In this document: positions 17,477 through 26,769 of the stretch, piece by piece | How the letters are laid out: each line of letters opens with the position of its first letter | How positions within the stretch are numbered: position 1 is the first letter of the stretch | Assembly: GCF_004684905.1 (NCBI RefSeq) | Contig: NZ_SRJC01000001.1 | Location: forward strand, 1,054,001-1,118,000 | From: Halobacillus salinus | GTDB lineage: Bacteria; Bacillota; Bacilli; Bacillales; Halobacillaceae | Length of the DNA: 64,000 nucleotides | Direction of reading: 5' to 3' | Notes under the pieces: model-generated | Told to the model about the DNA's origin: nothing | What the model saw: the letters and a program-made list of their open reading frames with translations, nothing else | Databases searched by the model: none | Program-made: the position numbers and the translations under genes

Positions 17477-17674
17477 ATGTCTGAATCTATGCTGAAGATG
17501 TATATCTCGTTTGGAGGCATCATTTCATTATTTTTAGCTGTAGGACTTATATACTTAAGTCGTCATAAGCTTACGGGCGTCTTATCTGGAATCGTGGCTT
17601 TTTTTGCTTACGCTTTCATGATAGTGGGAGGCCTTATCATTTTCTATATCGTTTTAAGTGGACCGACAGCATGA
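17477..17674 (+). CDS. yphE: DUF2768 small membrane protein (YphE)
   Basis: The 65 residues contain two hydrophobic helices (IISLFLAVGLIYL and VAFFAYAFMIVGGLIIFYIVL) around a short SRHKLTGVL loop. Size, topology and position before yphF match YphE/DUF2768; its function is unknown. ATG 17474 and 17477 are both possible. GAGGGGG with a 7-base spacing favours 17477. Confidence 0.75.
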   Translation: MSESMLKMYISFGGIISLFLAVGLIYLSRHKLTGVLSGIVAFFAYAFMIVGGLIIFYIVLSGPTA

Positions 17675-17690
17675 CGAAGGAGGAGACATC

Positions 17691-18419
17691 ATGAGATGGG
17701 TGAAGCTTTCTAGCTTAATCTTAATACTATTTTTCTTATCAGGGTGCCTCTATCCAAATGCGGAACTTGAGAAGAATCAAATACCTAACCAAATTCAGTT
17801 GGAAACCGTTCAGAATGCGGTAGATCAATTCCAAGAAAAGCAGAACGGCTTATTGCCGATTAAGACAAAACCGCAGGATACACCGATTTTCCAAAAATAT
17901 CAGTTGGATTTTAGTAAATTGCAGCAGCAAGCCTTAATGGGAGAGTTGCCAGGTACATCATTCGAAAATGGCGGATACTATCAATATGTCATTATTCATC
18001 CTGAAACAGACCCGACTGTCAAGGTCTTGGATCTGCGCACGACGGAGACGTTGAGGTCTTTACAGGTCAAAGTGACATTCTATCAGGATGAGCATCAATT
18101 CCCTCCTTTCGGCGATCAAATCGCAAAAGGTGTGTACGAGCTGGATTATGAAGAATTGGGCTTGCAAGAAGAACCTTTTATTGACAGTCCATATTCTGAT
18201 AAAATGCTTCCGGTTTACTTGAATGCACAAGGCGAAGTACTTATCGATTACAGAAAAGACTTATATGCATACTTAAACGAACAGGATCATCAGTATCAGC
18301 CTGGGCAGGATATTCGTTACCTTCTGACGGATCATGCTCCGTTTGTGCCTGGATATTCTGAAGAATACACCGTTGAAAATGGAGAGCCTATCTTCATGAG
18401 TGAATATCAAGCATCCTAG
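17691..18419 (+). CDS. yphF: Lipoprotein YphF
   Basis: The 242-residue secreted lipoprotein has a short signal peptide ending in lipobox LSGC (Cys19), so it is anchored to the outer face of the membrane. The mature part is polar with no recognised catalytic motif and ends in an acidic stretch. It corresponds to B. subtilis YphF by position between yphE and spoIVA. The frame is open from 17658, but ATG 17691 has GAAGGAGGAG and begins the signal peptide directly. Function unknown. Confidence 0.82.
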   Translation: MRWVKLSSLILILFFLSGCLYPNAELEKNQIPNQIQLETVQNAVDQFQEKQNGLLPIKTKPQDTPIFQKYQLDFSKLQQQALMGELPGTSFENGGYYQYVIIHPETDPTVKVLDLRTTETLRSLQVKVTFYQDEHQFPPFGDQIAKGVYELDYEELGLQEEPFIDSPYSDKMLPVYLNAQGEVLIDYRKDLYAYLNEQDHQYQPGQDIRYLLTDHAPFVPGYSEEYTVENGEPIFMSEYQAS

Positions 18420-18425
18420 AACGTA

Positions 18426-18454
18426 CCCCCTTCCACTAAGGAAGGGGGTTTTTT
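18426..18454 (+). terminator. Terminator after yphF
   Basis: A perfect 9-bp stem CCCCCTTCC / GGAAGGGGG is followed by six T. Confidence 0.92.
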
Positions 18455-18676
18455 AGTTTGAAGAATTAGTCTAACTCTCGCAAGGATCTCAGCATTCTTC
18501 TATCTTATTCTTTATCACCACCATACGATGGAACCCCGCTGCTATATTAACTGTTGATTGAGGAACAGGACTTAAGCAGCTTCTCTAAAGCAGAAATAAT
18601 TTTAGGTGGTATGAAATTGCAGATTGTTAGATACATATAGAGAAGGAAGAGGAGCCTGGGCATTTTTATCGTTTCT

Positions 18677-18707
18677 GTCATATTTCAATAGGACAACATC
18701 ATAGACT
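18677..18707 (+). promoter_or_regulatory. Candidate sigma-E promoter for spoIVA
   Basis: GTCATATT (-35) and CATAGACT (-10) give ATA-N17-CATANNNT, the sigma-E pattern. spoIVA is a classic sigma-E gene. The remainder of 18455-18676 shows no gene or clear structure. Confidence 0.6.
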
Positions 18708-18758
18708 TAGATTGTCTAGGCTTGTATGTTGGTGAAATATTATTTGGGAGGGGATCCT

Positions 18759-20237
18759 TTGGAAAAGGTAGATATCTTTAGTGATATTTCCAAACGGACG
18801 AATGGAGATATTTATTTAGGCGTGGTGGGGGCAGTACGTACTGGTAAGTCTACATTCATCAAGAAATTTATGGAGCTCGTCGTCTTGCCGAACATGGAAG
18901 AAGAATCGGAAAGAGAACGTGCGATGGATGAGCTTCCTCAAAGCGCAGCAGGAAAGCAAATCATGACAACGGAACCAAAGTTTGTTCCTAATCAAGCAGC
19001 TACCATTAATTTAGATGATCATTTAGATATCCGAGTACGAATGGTGGATTGTGTAGGCTACGCAGTAAAAGGAGCAGTAGGGTATGAGGATGAGCATGGT
19101 CCTCGTATGATTCATACACCTTGGTATGAAGAAGCTATTCCTTTTCATGAAGCGGCTGAAATAGGGACCCAAAAAGTCATACAAGAACATTCTACAATCG
19201 GTATAGTTGTAACTACGGACGGTACCATCGGAGAGATTGCACGTGGGGACTATGTAGAGGCAGAAGAGAAAGTTGTAGAAGAGCTGCGCGAGGTAGGTAA
19301 GCCATTTATCATGGTAATCAACTCAGCTCAGCCACATCATGACAATACAGAAAGACTGCGCCGGGAGCTCGCAGAGAAATATGATATTCCAGTACTTGCT
19401 CTCTCCGTAGAAAGTATGCGTGAAAAAGATGTTCAAAGCGTACTAAGAGAGGCATTGTTCGAATTCCCTGTTCTTGAAGTGAATGTGAATCTACCTAGCT
19501 GGGTGATGGTTCTCGATTCTAGACATTGGCTCAGGAACAATTTGCAAGTAGCTATAGAAGAAACAGTTAAAGATATCAAACGTTTGAGAGATGTTGATCG
19601 AGTGATTGGGAACTTTGATCAATATGAGCATATAACTGGGGCACATATCTCTGGAATGGATCTGGGCGAAGGTATAGCTGAAATTGATCTTCGCGCTCCT
19701 GAACAGCTGTATGACCAAGTGTTGAAAGAAATTGTGGGTGAGGAAATCAGGGGTAAAGACCATTTACTTGAGATTATGCAAGACTTCTCTCATGCGAAGA
19801 GAGAGTACGACCAAGTTGCGGATGCCTTGCAGATGGTGAAACAAACCGGTTACGGGATTGCTGCTCCAAGTTTAGAGGAGATGGCATTAGATGAACCAGA
19901 AATCATTCGTCAAGGATCTAGGTTCGGTGTCAGATTAAGAGCGGTGGCTCCTTCTATTCATATGGTGAAAGTAGATGTCCAGTCGGAATTCTCCCCAATT
20001 ATCGGAACAGAGAAACAGAGCGAAGAATTGGTGAGATATCTAATGCAGGACTTCGAAGAGGATCCACTGTCTATCTGGAACTCTGACATCTTTGGGCGTT
20101 CCTTAAGTTCCATTGTAAGAGAAGGCATTCAAGCGAAGCTCGCATTAATGCCTGAGAATGCAAGATACAAATTACAAGAAACACTTGAGCGAATTATTAA
20201 TGAAGGCTCAGGTGGAATGATTGCAATTATATTATAA
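18759..20237 (+). CDS. spoIVA: Stage IV sporulation protein A (spore coat morphogenetic ATPase)
   Basis: Cytoskeleton-like ATPase that polymerises on the forespore surface and forms the basement layer of the coat. It has a Walker A motif VVGAVRTGKSTFIKKF near the N-terminus and a TRAFAC-class GTPase-like fold (MVDCVGYAV, VINSAQ). The long C-terminal region drives polymerisation and ends GGMIAIIL. The frame is open from 18726, but TTG 18759 follows GGGAGGGG by 5 bp and gives MEKVDIFSDISKRT, the conserved start, at exactly 492 residues as in B. subtilis. The stop codon lies in its terminator stem. Confidence 0.97.
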   Translation: MEKVDIFSDISKRTNGDIYLGVVGAVRTGKSTFIKKFMELVVLPNMEEESERERAMDELPQSAAGKQIMTTEPKFVPNQAATINLDDHLDIRVRMVDCVGYAVKGAVGYEDEHGPRMIHTPWYEEAIPFHEAAEIGTQKVIQEHSTIGIVVTTDGTIGEIARGDYVEAEEKVVEELREVGKPFIMVINSAQPHHDNTERLRRELAEKYDIPVLALSVESMREKDVQSVLREALFEFPVLEVNVNLPSWVMVLDSRHWLRNNLQVAIEETVKDIKRLRDVDRVIGNFDQYEHITGAHISGMDLGEGIAEIDLRAPEQLYDQVLKEIVGEEIRGKDHLLEIMQDFSHAKREYDQVADALQMVKQTGYGIAAPSLEEMALDEPEIIRQGSRFGVRLRAVAPSIHMVKVDVQSEFSPIIGTEKQSEELVRYLMQDFEEDPLSIWNSDIFGRSLSSIVREGIQAKLALMPENARYKLQETLERIINEGSGGMIAIIL

Positions 20238-20268
20238 CGGCTCCTTATGAGCCGTTATTATTTTTTTG
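20234..20268 (+). terminator. Terminator overlapping the spoIVA stop codon
   Basis: A perfect 10-bp stem ATAACGGCTC / GAGCCGTTAT is followed by TATTTTTTT. The TAA at 20235-20237 is in the left arm. Confidence 0.88.
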
Positions 20269-20481
20269 TTTTTTTAGATGACGTAATATCTTTTTTGAGT
20301 TGTGAAACATAGATGAATTTCCCTGAAAACAAAGCTGAACTCCTTTGAAATCGCCTAAAACAATAACTTTTCATAAAAAAATTTCATTAAAAATAAAGGG
20401 TTTATGAATCAAACTGTCGTATATTACGTTAAAGAATAAAAGTTTCTCTCAAAAGCCTTTCATATCAAGGGTTTTGGCTGC

Positions 20482-20510
20482 TTGCCCTGGGAAAATAATT
20501 ATGGTACTCT
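20482..20510 (+). promoter_or_regulatory. Possible promoter for hbs
   Basis: TTGCCC and TACTCT lie 17 bp apart with a TG just before the -10. The -10 is weak. No better promoter was found in 20269-20690, which otherwise holds only AT-rich sequence. Confidence 0.3.
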
Positions 20511-20522
20511 ACTTATGAACTG

Positions 20523-20666
20523 AGGTGGTATTCACCTTTGAAATCGCATTGTAACGCGATTTTTAAAGGATTCTCTATTGAATTTCCTCAGAAACTCGTT
20601 TAATATAAGGCTTGTCATCCAATGATGGCTACTAATTAAGCATTTGAAGTAGGTAATTACCTGCTT
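20523..20666 (+). other. Structured hbs leader with three hairpins
   Basis: Three hairpins precede hbs: AGGTG/CACCT (20523-20537), AAATCGC/GCGATTT followed by TT (20541-20564), and a nearly perfect 20-base palindrome (20647-20666, one wobble). The second resembles a weak intrinsic terminator. The function is not known from sequence. Confidence 0.45.
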
Positions 20667-20698
20667 GAAATTAACCCTCTCGGGAGGAGGTGAATATC

Positions 20699-20971
20699 AT
20701 GAACAAAACAGATCTTATCAATGCAGTATCTGAAAAAGCAGATCTTTCTAAGAAAGATGCAACAACAGCGGTTGATTCTGTATTCGAATCAATCATGGAT
20801 TCACTAAAAGATGGTGAGAAAGTTCAGCTAATCGGCTTCGGTAACTTTGAAGTGCGTGAGCGTGCGGCTCGTAAAGGTCGTAACCCACAAACAGGTGAAG
20901 AGATCGAAATCTCTGCAAGCAAAGTTCCAGCTTTCAAACCAGGTAAAGCCCTTAAAGATGCAGTTAAATAA
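20699..20971 (+). CDS. hbs: HU-family DNA-binding protein HBsu
   Basis: Major nucleoid protein; dimers bend and compact DNA. The 90 residues contain the HU signature [24 protein letters not shown] and the end [16 protein letters not shown]. An in-frame GTG at 20690 exists, but GGAGGAGGTGA lies 8 bp before ATG 20699, which gives the normal [10 protein letters not shown] start. The gene has a long leader with hairpins and its own strong terminator, so it is monocistronic. The neighbours spoIVA and mtrB match B. subtilis except that folE is absent. Confidence 0.98.
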   Translation: MNKTDLINAVSEKADLSKKDATTAVDSVFESIMDSLKDGEKVQLIGFGNFEVRERAARKGRNPQTGEEIEISASKVPAFKPGKALKDAVK

Positions 20972-20990
20972 TAGCTACATAGGGCTAGAG

Positions 20991-21019
20991 AAAAAAGGGT
21001 GCGCATTGCACCCTTTTTT
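20991..21019 (+). terminator. Terminator after hbs
   Basis: AAAAAAGGGTGC / GCACCCTTTTTT stem with a 5-base loop and T-run. Confidence 0.9.
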
Positions 21020-21104
21020 CTTTTCGTATAAACAATTATAATTTTGGGGAAGGATGGAGAGTAGGACTTATCGTTCTATACTTACTAAATTCCATCCATA
21101 GGCT

Positions 21105-21133
21105 TTGACAATCCCTATATACTTAGAGATAGT
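21105..21133 (+). promoter_or_regulatory. Promoter for mtrB
   Basis: A perfect TTGACA (-35) and GATAGT (-10, 4/6) are separated by 17 bp, ending about 20 bp upstream of the mtrB start codon. Confidence 0.5.
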
Positions 21134-21155
21134 AGTACAAAAGGAGGTTAGACTG

Positions 21156-21383
21156 ATGAGTTCAAATAACAACGATTTCTTCGTCATCAAGGCGATGGAG
21201 GATGGTGTCAATGTTATTGGTTTAACAAGAGGAACAGATACTCGTTTTCACCACTCTGAGAAACTAGACCGTGGAGAGGTGATGATCGCCCAATTCACCG
21301 AACATACTTCGGCCGTTAAAGTTCGCGGCAAAGCTGTGATCCAGACAAGTCATGGTGAGATGACGAACGAATCCGATGACTAA
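21156..21383 (+). CDS. mtrB: trp RNA-binding attenuation protein (TRAP)
   Basis: Forms an 11-mer ring that binds tryptophan and then (G/U)AG-repeat RNA to attenuate trp gene expression. The 75 residues are nearly identical to B. subtilis MtrB in [19 protein letters not shown] and HHSEKL, and in the KVRGKAVI strand that carries the RNA-contacting Lys and Arg. AAAGGAGG precedes ATG 21156. In B. subtilis it is the second gene of folE-mtrB (mtrAB). Here folE is missing and mtrB has its own promoter. Its usual target operon is also absent from its usual site (see aroH). Confidence 0.96.
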   Translation: MSSNNNDFFVIKAMEDGVNVIGLTRGTDTRFHHSEKLDRGEVMIAQFTEHTSAVKVRGKAVIQTSHGEMTNESDD

Positions 21384-21464
21384 GCTTTGCATCAAGCCGC
21401 ATCGGAAGCGTATCCATTCCTGAATGTGATATACTAAGTGTGGCAAGTGATTAGGAAGGACAAG

Positions 21465-22265
21465 GTGATCGAGTTGAACTCTACTGATAATCAAATCAAA
21501 CAACTTAAAGAAAAAATCGTATCAAAAATTCGCCATCCTTTTTTGGTCAAGTTCATTCAAGAACCAGTAATCGATGAGGATAAACTCGTGTTGCTGTCTT
21601 CCATCATGGACCACACAAGGCTAACCGCTGTAAAAAAGGAGCAATACATTGTAACAACCATGCTCGTTCAAATTGCTCTCGATACTCATGACCTTGTCAC
21701 TTTGACTGATGAAGAGGATGATCGCGAAACCGTCCGAAACCGTCAACTGACCGTTCTTGCCGGGGATTATTATAGCGGTCTTTATTATTACTTATTGTCA
21801 GAACTTGATGATATTCCAATGATTCACACTTTGGCTGGTGCAATCAAGGAAATCAACGAACTGAAAATGGAACTTTACTATAAAGACGTGGAGTCATTTC
21901 AGGAATTTCTGAACGGTTTGAAGAAAGTAGAGTCATTACTTATCCAGCGAGTTGCCTCATATGTGCAGAAGTCAGCTATAAATGATATGGCTGGCGATTG
22001 GCTGCTTGCTAAGAAACTAATGGTGGAAAAACGAAGCTACTTAGAAGGAAAGTTCTCACCACTTATAGATGTGCTGATGAATCGCCAGGGGGCTCATGGT
22101 AGTGGACAGGTAATCAATAACATAGAGCGAATGCTGCAGAACCATTTGATTCGACTGGAAACATCTGTATCGCAGCTACCAATTCACTTCAATTGGCTGA
22201 AATCTTATATGCATTCAAGCATCCATCATCAATTCAATCAGACACAGATTGCGGAAGAAGGGTGA
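21465..22265 (+). CDS. hepS: Heptaprenyl diphosphate synthase component I
   Basis: Small, non-catalytic subunit that pairs with HepT to make the C35 side-chain precursor of menaquinone-7. The conserved central block [19 protein letters not shown] and [22 protein letters not shown] identifies the family. The start is uncertain: GTG 21438, GTG 21465 (AGGAAGG 5 bp upstream) and TTG 21474 (AGGTGA 5 bp upstream) are all in frame. 21465 is chosen for its ribosome site and gives 266 residues. menG follows after 2 bp and hepT next, the standard hepS-menG-hepT operon. Confidence 0.9.
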   Translation: MIELNSTDNQIKQLKEKIVSKIRHPFLVKFIQEPVIDEDKLVLLSSIMDHTRLTAVKKEQYIVTTMLVQIALDTHDLVTLTDEEDDRETVRNRQLTVLAGDYYSGLYYYLLSELDDIPMIHTLAGAIKEINELKMELYYKDVESFQEFLNGLKKVESLLIQRVASYVQKSAINDMAGDWLLAKKLMVEKRSYLEGKFSPLIDVLMNRQGAHGSGQVINNIERMLQNHLIRLETSVSQLPIHFNWLKSYMHSSIHHQFNQTQIAEEG

Positions 22266-22267
22266 AT

Positions 22268-22972
22268 ATGGAGCCACAAACTAAAGAACAGCGTGTCCAT
22301 CACGTGTTTGAAAAAATCTATAATCAATATGACTCGATGAATTCGATCATTTCATTTCAACAGCATAAGCTATGGCGCAGGGATGTCATGAAGCGTATGG
22401 CAGTCTCCCGTGGAGATCAAGTGCTTGATGTTTGTTGCGGAACAGGAGATTGGACTATGTCTCTTGCTGATGCCGTAGGACCTGAGGGGAAAGTCATCGG
22501 ACTTGATTTCAGTGTCAATATGCTCTCCGTTGGTATCAAGAAGAAGCTACAGAAGAAATGGAACCATGTGGAATTTGAACATGGGAACGCGATGGAGCTT
22601 CCCTATGAGGATAACCATTTCGATTTTGTGACGATCGGGTTCGGACTTAGAAACGTTCCGGATTACCAACAGGTACTCAATGAGATGTACCGTGTAGTAA
22701 AGCCTGGAGGGAAGGTGGTTTGCTTAGAGACATCGCAACCTACAAATCCATTCTTCAAGTCCATTTACTACTTCTACTTCGGTAATGTGATGCCGCTGTT
22801 CGGTAAGGTCTTTGCTAAAAGTTATCAAGAATACAGTTGGTTACATGAATCGGCGAAAGATTTTCCCGACCAAAAACAGTTAGCCTCTATGTTCGAGAAA
22901 GCAGGCTTCCGAACTGTTGTAGTGAAACCTTATACAGGCGGCGTTGCTGCAATGCACATGGGAGAAAAGTAA
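22268..22972 (+). CDS. menG: Demethylmenaquinone methyltransferase
   Basis: SAM-dependent methyltransferase for the last step of menaquinone synthesis (also called MenH/UbiE). The SAM motif [15 protein letters not shown] and the UbiE signatures [18 protein letters not shown] and [26 protein letters not shown] are present. Its 234 residues are normal. The frame is open from 22193, overlapping hepS, but ATG 22268 follows GGAAGAAGGGTGA two bases after the hepS stop and gives the family start [14 protein letters not shown]. Confidence 0.95.
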   Translation: MEPQTKEQRVHHVFEKIYNQYDSMNSIISFQQHKLWRRDVMKRMAVSRGDQVLDVCCGTGDWTMSLADAVGPEGKVIGLDFSVNMLSVGIKKKLQKKWNHVEFEHGNAMELPYEDNHFDFVTIGFGLRNVPDYQQVLNEMYRVVKPGGKVVCLETSQPTNPFFKSIYYFYFGNVMPLFGKVFAKSYQEYSWLHESAKDFPDQKQLASMFEKAGFRTVVVKPYTGGVAAMHMGEK

Positions 22973-22991
22973 GAATGAAGGATGAAGTTTC

Positions 22992-23963
22992 ATGAAATTA
23001 GCTATGATATATTCTTTTCTCAAAAATGATCTGGCGGTCATTGAAGAGGCAGTCAACGAAACAATTCAATCCGATAATCCAGTATTAAGAGAAGCATCTA
23101 GTCAACTATTACAAGCGGGCGGAAAAAGAATCCGGCCTGTTTTTGTGCTTTTGGCAGGGAAATTCGGAACCTATGATATCGAACGGATGAAGGCGGTTGC
23201 GGTATCTCTTGAACTCATACATACAGCTTCGCTGGTGCACGATGATGTAATCGATGAAGCAGAGTTAAGAAGAGGAGAACCGACTATTAAGTCAAGATGG
23301 GATAATCGGATTGCGATGTACACTGGAGACTATATTTTCGCTAGATCTCTAGAGAATTTATCTATGCTTGAAAACCCAAGAGCTCATAAGACGTTAGCTA
23401 AGACGATGGTAGAGTTATGCCTTGGTGAAATCGAGCAGATAAAAGACAAGTTCGATACGGACCAGAACTTAAGATCTTACTTAAGACGGATCAAGCGGAA
23501 AACAGCTTTGCTTATTGCAGCAAGCTGCAAGCTTGGTGCGGTTGCATCTGATGCCAAACCTTCCTATGAGAAGGCTCTATGGGATTATGGATATTATGTA
23601 GGGATGTCTTATCAAATTATAGACGATGTGTTAGACTTCACAGCTTCTGAGAAAGAACTAGGCAAACCTGCGGGGAGTGACTTATTGCAGGGGAATATTA
23701 CGCTGCCTGTGTTGTATTCCATGGAGGATAACGCTTTCAAACAAAAGTTAGATCGACTGTTTGAAGAAAAGGAATCGCTCACCCATGATAAAATTAAACC
23801 CTTAATTGAAACGATCAAAACGAACGGCTCCATCGAGCGTTCTTTAGAACTCAGTGACCGATACCTTCAGAAAGCGTATGAATCGCTGAACCAGCTACCA
23901 ACAGGAAGAGCCAAACAGACACTGAAAGGGATTGCAAAGTATATCGGTAAAAGAAGAGCCTAA
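22992..23963 (+). CDS. hepT: Heptaprenyl diphosphate synthase component II
   Basis: Catalytic trans-prenyltransferase subunit. The first aspartate-rich motif is VHDDVIDEAELRRG and the second is IIDDVLDF. QAGGKRIRP is the substrate-diphosphate motif. The 323 residues end in YIGKRRA. It starts at ATG 22992 after AAGGATGAAG and follows menG by 19 bp. With HepS it extends farnesyl diphosphate using IPP, the substrate pool balanced by Fni. Confidence 0.96.
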   Translation: MKLAMIYSFLKNDLAVIEEAVNETIQSDNPVLREASSQLLQAGGKRIRPVFVLLAGKFGTYDIERMKAVAVSLELIHTASLVHDDVIDEAELRRGEPTIKSRWDNRIAMYTGDYIFARSLENLSMLENPRAHKTLAKTMVELCLGEIEQIKDKFDTDQNLRSYLRRIKRKTALLIAASCKLGAVASDAKPSYEKALWDYGYYVGMSYQIIDDVLDFTASEKELGKPAGSDLLQGNITLPVLYSMEDNAFKQKLDRLFEEKESLTHDKIKPLIETIKTNGSIERSLELSDRYLQKAYESLNQLPTGRAKQTLKGIAKYIGKRRA

Positions 23964-24012
23964 CCCTATTGCCTTCCATAGCAATATTTGTTAGACTTTT
24001 CTTGGCACTTAT

Positions 24013-24026
24013 TAAAAGCGCTTTCA
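24013..24026 (+). promoter_or_regulatory. Near-consensus cre-like site upstream of ndk
   Basis: TAAAAGCGCTTTCA matches the CcpA consensus TGWAANCGNTNWCA except at the second base. It lies about 30 bp before the ndk start codon. Binding is not proven. Confidence 0.4.
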
Positions 24027-24053
24027 CATTATACATAAAATGAGGTGTAGAAC

Positions 24054-24500
24054 ATGGAAAAGACTTTTTTAATGGTTAAACCTGATGGTGTTCAACGGAA
24101 TTTAGTAGGAGAGATCGTTGCACGTTTCGAAAGAAAAGGATTCAAGTTAGCTGGTGCTAAGCTTATGGTAATTCCGAATGCTCTAGCTGAAAAACATTAT
24201 GGAGAGCATAAAGATAAACCTTTCTTCGGGGAGCTCGTTGACTTCATTACATCTGGACCAGTATTCGCTATGGTGTGGGAAGGGGAAGAAGTCATTGCTA
24301 CAGCTCGTCAAATGATGGGTGCTACTAAGCCTCAAGAGGCGGCTCCTGGAACTATTCGAGGCGATTTCGGTGTTACAGTTGGAAAAAATGTCATTCATGG
24401 ATCAGATTCACCTGAAAGTGCGGAGAGAGAGATCAACCTCTTTTTCAATCAAGATGAAATTGCCGATTATCAAAAAGAAAGTCTGGCATGGGTATATTAA
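24054..24500 (+). CDS. ndk: Nucleoside diphosphate kinase
   Basis: Transfers phosphate between NTPs and NDPs through a phosphohistidine. The active histidine is in [16 protein letters not shown]. The N-terminal [18 protein letters not shown] and [14 protein letters not shown] are typical. The 148 residues are normal length. GAGGTG precedes ATG 24054. It follows hepT by 90 bp, keeping the B. subtilis order, and ends in its own terminator. Confidence 0.97.
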   Translation: MEKTFLMVKPDGVQRNLVGEIVARFERKGFKLAGAKLMVIPNALAEKHYGEHKDKPFFGELVDFITSGPVFAMVWEGEEVIATARQMMGATKPQEAAPGTIRGDFGVTVGKNVIHGSDSPESAEREINLFFNQDEIADYQKESLAWVY

Positions 24501-24512
24501 TAAGGGTCATGC

Positions 24513-24542
24513 AAAGCCGTCTCTAGACAGACGGCTTTTTTC
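24513..24542 (+). terminator. Terminator after ndk
   Basis: A perfect 10-bp stem AAAGCCGTCT / AGACGGCTTT is followed by T-run. Confidence 0.9.
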
Positions 24543-24682
24543 TATTTTCTACGCTATATTCTAAGATCTAATACTTGTGTCGATTGTTGTCTCTTTATCA
24601 TGAATATTGCGCCTTTTATGTTTACAATCGATTTGTCATACAGTACGCTTAGAGGTAATAGATGAGAAGGAGCTCTTGGAAG

Positions 24683-25462
24683 ATGACGCAGATACAAGAA
24701 TACGCAGAATTTGTGAAAAGAGTACATAAAAAAACAGGCATTGATCTATCTTTATATAAAGAAGCTCAAATGAAGCGTAGATTAACGTCTTTGAGAGACC
24801 GAAGAGGGTATCAGACTTTTTCAAGCTATTTTGAAGCGATTTCTTCTGATACAAGTCTTTTTGATGAATTGCTAGATCGAATGACTATTAATGTATCTGA
24901 GTTTTATCGGAATAGGCAACGCTTTGACATATTGGAGAATAAAGTGATTCCACACCTTTTACAAGGAAAGAAGCGGATCAAAGTGTGGAGTGCAGCATGT
25001 TCAACTGGTGAAGAACCTTATACACTTGCTATGATTTTAAGTCAGTTCCTACCGTTGAGTCAGATCGAAATCATGGCATCAGATATTGATGAGAATGCTA
25101 TGGAGCGAGCACGAAAAGGCATCTATCCGGAGCGCTCGCTCAAAGAAGTCCCCGCCCATATTAAACAAAAGTTTTTCAGGAGAGAAGGGGCCTTCTATCA
25201 TGTCAGTTCAGAGATAAAACGCTGTGTCACATTCAAGAAACACAATTTACTTGCAGATGAATATGAACAAGGCTGTGATTTGGTTGTGTGTCGGAATGTG
25301 ATGATCTATTTCACAGAAGAAGCTAAGAACACCATTTATCAAAAATTCAGTCGTTCATTAAATCGTGGAGGTATATTCTTTGTAGGAAGTACAGAACAAA
25401 TCTTCTCCCCGAATAAGTTTCAATTTGAAGTATTTGATACGTTTTTTTACCAAAAAGGGTAA
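24683..25462 (+). CDS. cheR: Chemotaxis protein methyltransferase CheR
   Basis: Methylates glutamates on chemoreceptors with SAM. An N-terminal helical CheR domain (LYKEAQMKRRLTSLRDRRG) precedes the SAM-binding domain with VWSAACSTGEEPYTLAM, ASDIDENAMERA and LVVCRNVMIYF. It is 259 residues long. ATG 24662 is in frame, but ATG 24683 aligns with the B. subtilis start and has AAGGAG about 10 bp upstream. It stands alone between two terminators, as in B. subtilis between ndk and the chorismate synthase gene. With the PilZ brake it shows the organism is motile or has a motile ancestry. Confidence 0.93.
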   Translation: MTQIQEYAEFVKRVHKKTGIDLSLYKEAQMKRRLTSLRDRRGYQTFSSYFEAISSDTSLFDELLDRMTINVSEFYRNRQRFDILENKVIPHLLQGKKRIKVWSAACSTGEEPYTLAMILSQFLPLSQIEIMASDIDENAMERARKGIYPERSLKEVPAHIKQKFFRREGAFYHVSSEIKRCVTFKKHNLLADEYEQGCDLVVCRNVMIYFTEEAKNTIYQKFSRSLNRGGIFFVGSTEQIFSPNKFQFEVFDTFFYQKG

Positions 25463-25469
25463 GAATAAA

Positions 25470-25500
25470 GAAGTCGGAAGCGCTTTCCGGCTTCTTTTTA
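25470..25500 (+). terminator. Terminator after cheR
   Basis: GAAGTCGGAA / TTCCGGCTTC stem (one wobble) followed by TTTTTAT. Confidence 0.82.
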
Positions 25501-25515
25501 TAAAAATTTGAATAT

Positions 25516-25545
25516 TTGAAGAACACAAACATACAAGCTTATGAT
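25516..25545 (+). promoter_or_regulatory. Candidate promoter of the aro cluster
   Basis: TTGAAG (4/6) and TATGAT (5/6) lie 18 bp apart, 57 bp before the aroC start. No TRAP-type (G/U)AG repeat series or T-box is seen in this leader. Confidence 0.45.
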
Positions 25546-25602
25546 ATAGTAATACGTAAAATTTATTGCTGAATCATTCAGACTATTGGAGGGAACGTCA
25601 AG

Positions 25603-26769
25603 ATGCGCTACTTAACCGCTGGAGAATCTCACGGGAAACAACTGACGACAATTATCGAAGGAGTGCCTTCGCACTTACCTTTATTGAGAGAACAGATAGA
25701 TGAATCCTTAATTCGTAGACAAGGGGGATATGGTCGCGGAAAACGTATGCAGATCGAGAAAGACTTGGTGGAAGTTGTAAGTGGTGTACGTCATGGATAC
25801 ACTCTAGGTTCTCCTATTACGCTTGTTGTACATAATGATGACTTCAAGCATTGGACAGATATTATGGGGGAAGATCCGATTGCTGAAGACACGAAATTGA
25901 GACGTGTTGTTACAAAGCCTAGACCGGGTCATGCTGATTTGAATGGTGGTATGAAATATGGTCACCGCGATATGCGAAACGTACTGGAACGGTCCTCTGC
26001 GAGGGAAACAGCAGCTCGAGTGGCAGCAGGTGCTGTAGCGAAAGTATTACTGAAAGAGCTTGGCATTGAAGTAGCTGGCTATGTACGAGAGATTGCCGGT
26101 ATTGTAAGTGATGTAGATGAATCACTGTCTTTACAAGAACGTCGAGATATATCTGAGGCTTCACCTGTTAGAACTTTTGACGAGGATGCTGCAGAACAGA
26201 TGATGGAAGCGATTGATACAGCTAAGAAAGAAGGAGACTCGATCGGAGGAGTCTGTGAAGTATATGTAGAAGGTATGCCAGCTGGACTTGGTTCTTATGT
26301 CCAATATGACAAAAAGCTAGATGCCAAGATTGCCATGAGTGTGATGAGTATCAATGCGTTCAAAGGAGTGGAATTCGGAATCGGATTTGAAGCTGCCAGA
26401 AGGAATGGTAGTGAAGTCCACGATGAGATCCTATGGAGTGAGGAACGTGGATATTACCGTAAAACAAATCGTCTCGGAGGTTTTGAAGGAGGCATGACAA
26501 CAGGTATGCCGATTGTAGTAAAAGGTGTAATGAAGCCAATCCCTACACTTTATAAACCGCTGCAAAGTGTGGACATTGAATCGAAGGAGACGTTTTCTGC
26601 GAGTATTGAACGTTCGGACTCCTGTGCAGTACCTGCTGCATCCGTCGTTATGGAGCATGTCGTTGCATTTGAACTGGCGAAGGCGATAACGGAAGAGTTC
26701 CCAGCTGACTACTTCCCAAGATTGAAGCGTGCGGTCGATGACTACAGAAAAGAAGTGCAAGCTTTTTAA
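25603..26769 (+). CDS. aroC: Chorismate synthase
   Basis: FMN-dependent enzyme that makes chorismate from EPSP (called AroF in B. subtilis). Signatures are [14 protein letters not shown] at the N-terminus, [51 protein letters not shown] (spanning two conserved blocks) and [17 protein letters not shown]. The 388 residues are normal. GGAGGG precedes ATG 25603. It opens the aro cluster; its last base is shared with the aroB start codon. Confidence 0.97.
   Translation: MRYLTAGESHGKQLTTIIEGVPSHLPLLREQIDESLIRRQGGYGRGKRMQIEKDLVEVVSGVRHGYTLGSPITLVVHNDDFKHWTDIMGEDPIAEDTKLRRVVTKPRPGHADLNGGMKYGHRDMRNVLERSSARETAARVAAGAVAKVLLKELGIEVAGYVREIAGIVSDVDESLSLQERRDISEASPVRTFDEDAAEQMMEAIDTAKKEGDSIGGVCEVYVEGMPAGLGSYVQYDKKLDAKIAMSVMSINAFKGVEFGIGFEAARRNGSEVHDEILWSEERGYYRKTNRLGGFEGGMTTGMPIVVKGVMKPIPTLYKPLQSVDIESKETFSASIERSDSCAVPAASVVMEHVVAFELAKAITEEFPADYFPRLKRAVDDYRKEVQAF

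Noticed and set aside
21053-21097. GGATGGA and TCCATCC inverted repeat upstream of mtrB.
   Set aside because: Arms are only 7 bp with a 31-base loop, so it is likely chance. It is not a TRAP or riboswitch structure I recognise.
25470-25494. cre-like palindrome GGAAGCGCTTTCC after cheR.
   Set aside because: It is the terminator stem; three consensus positions mismatch.
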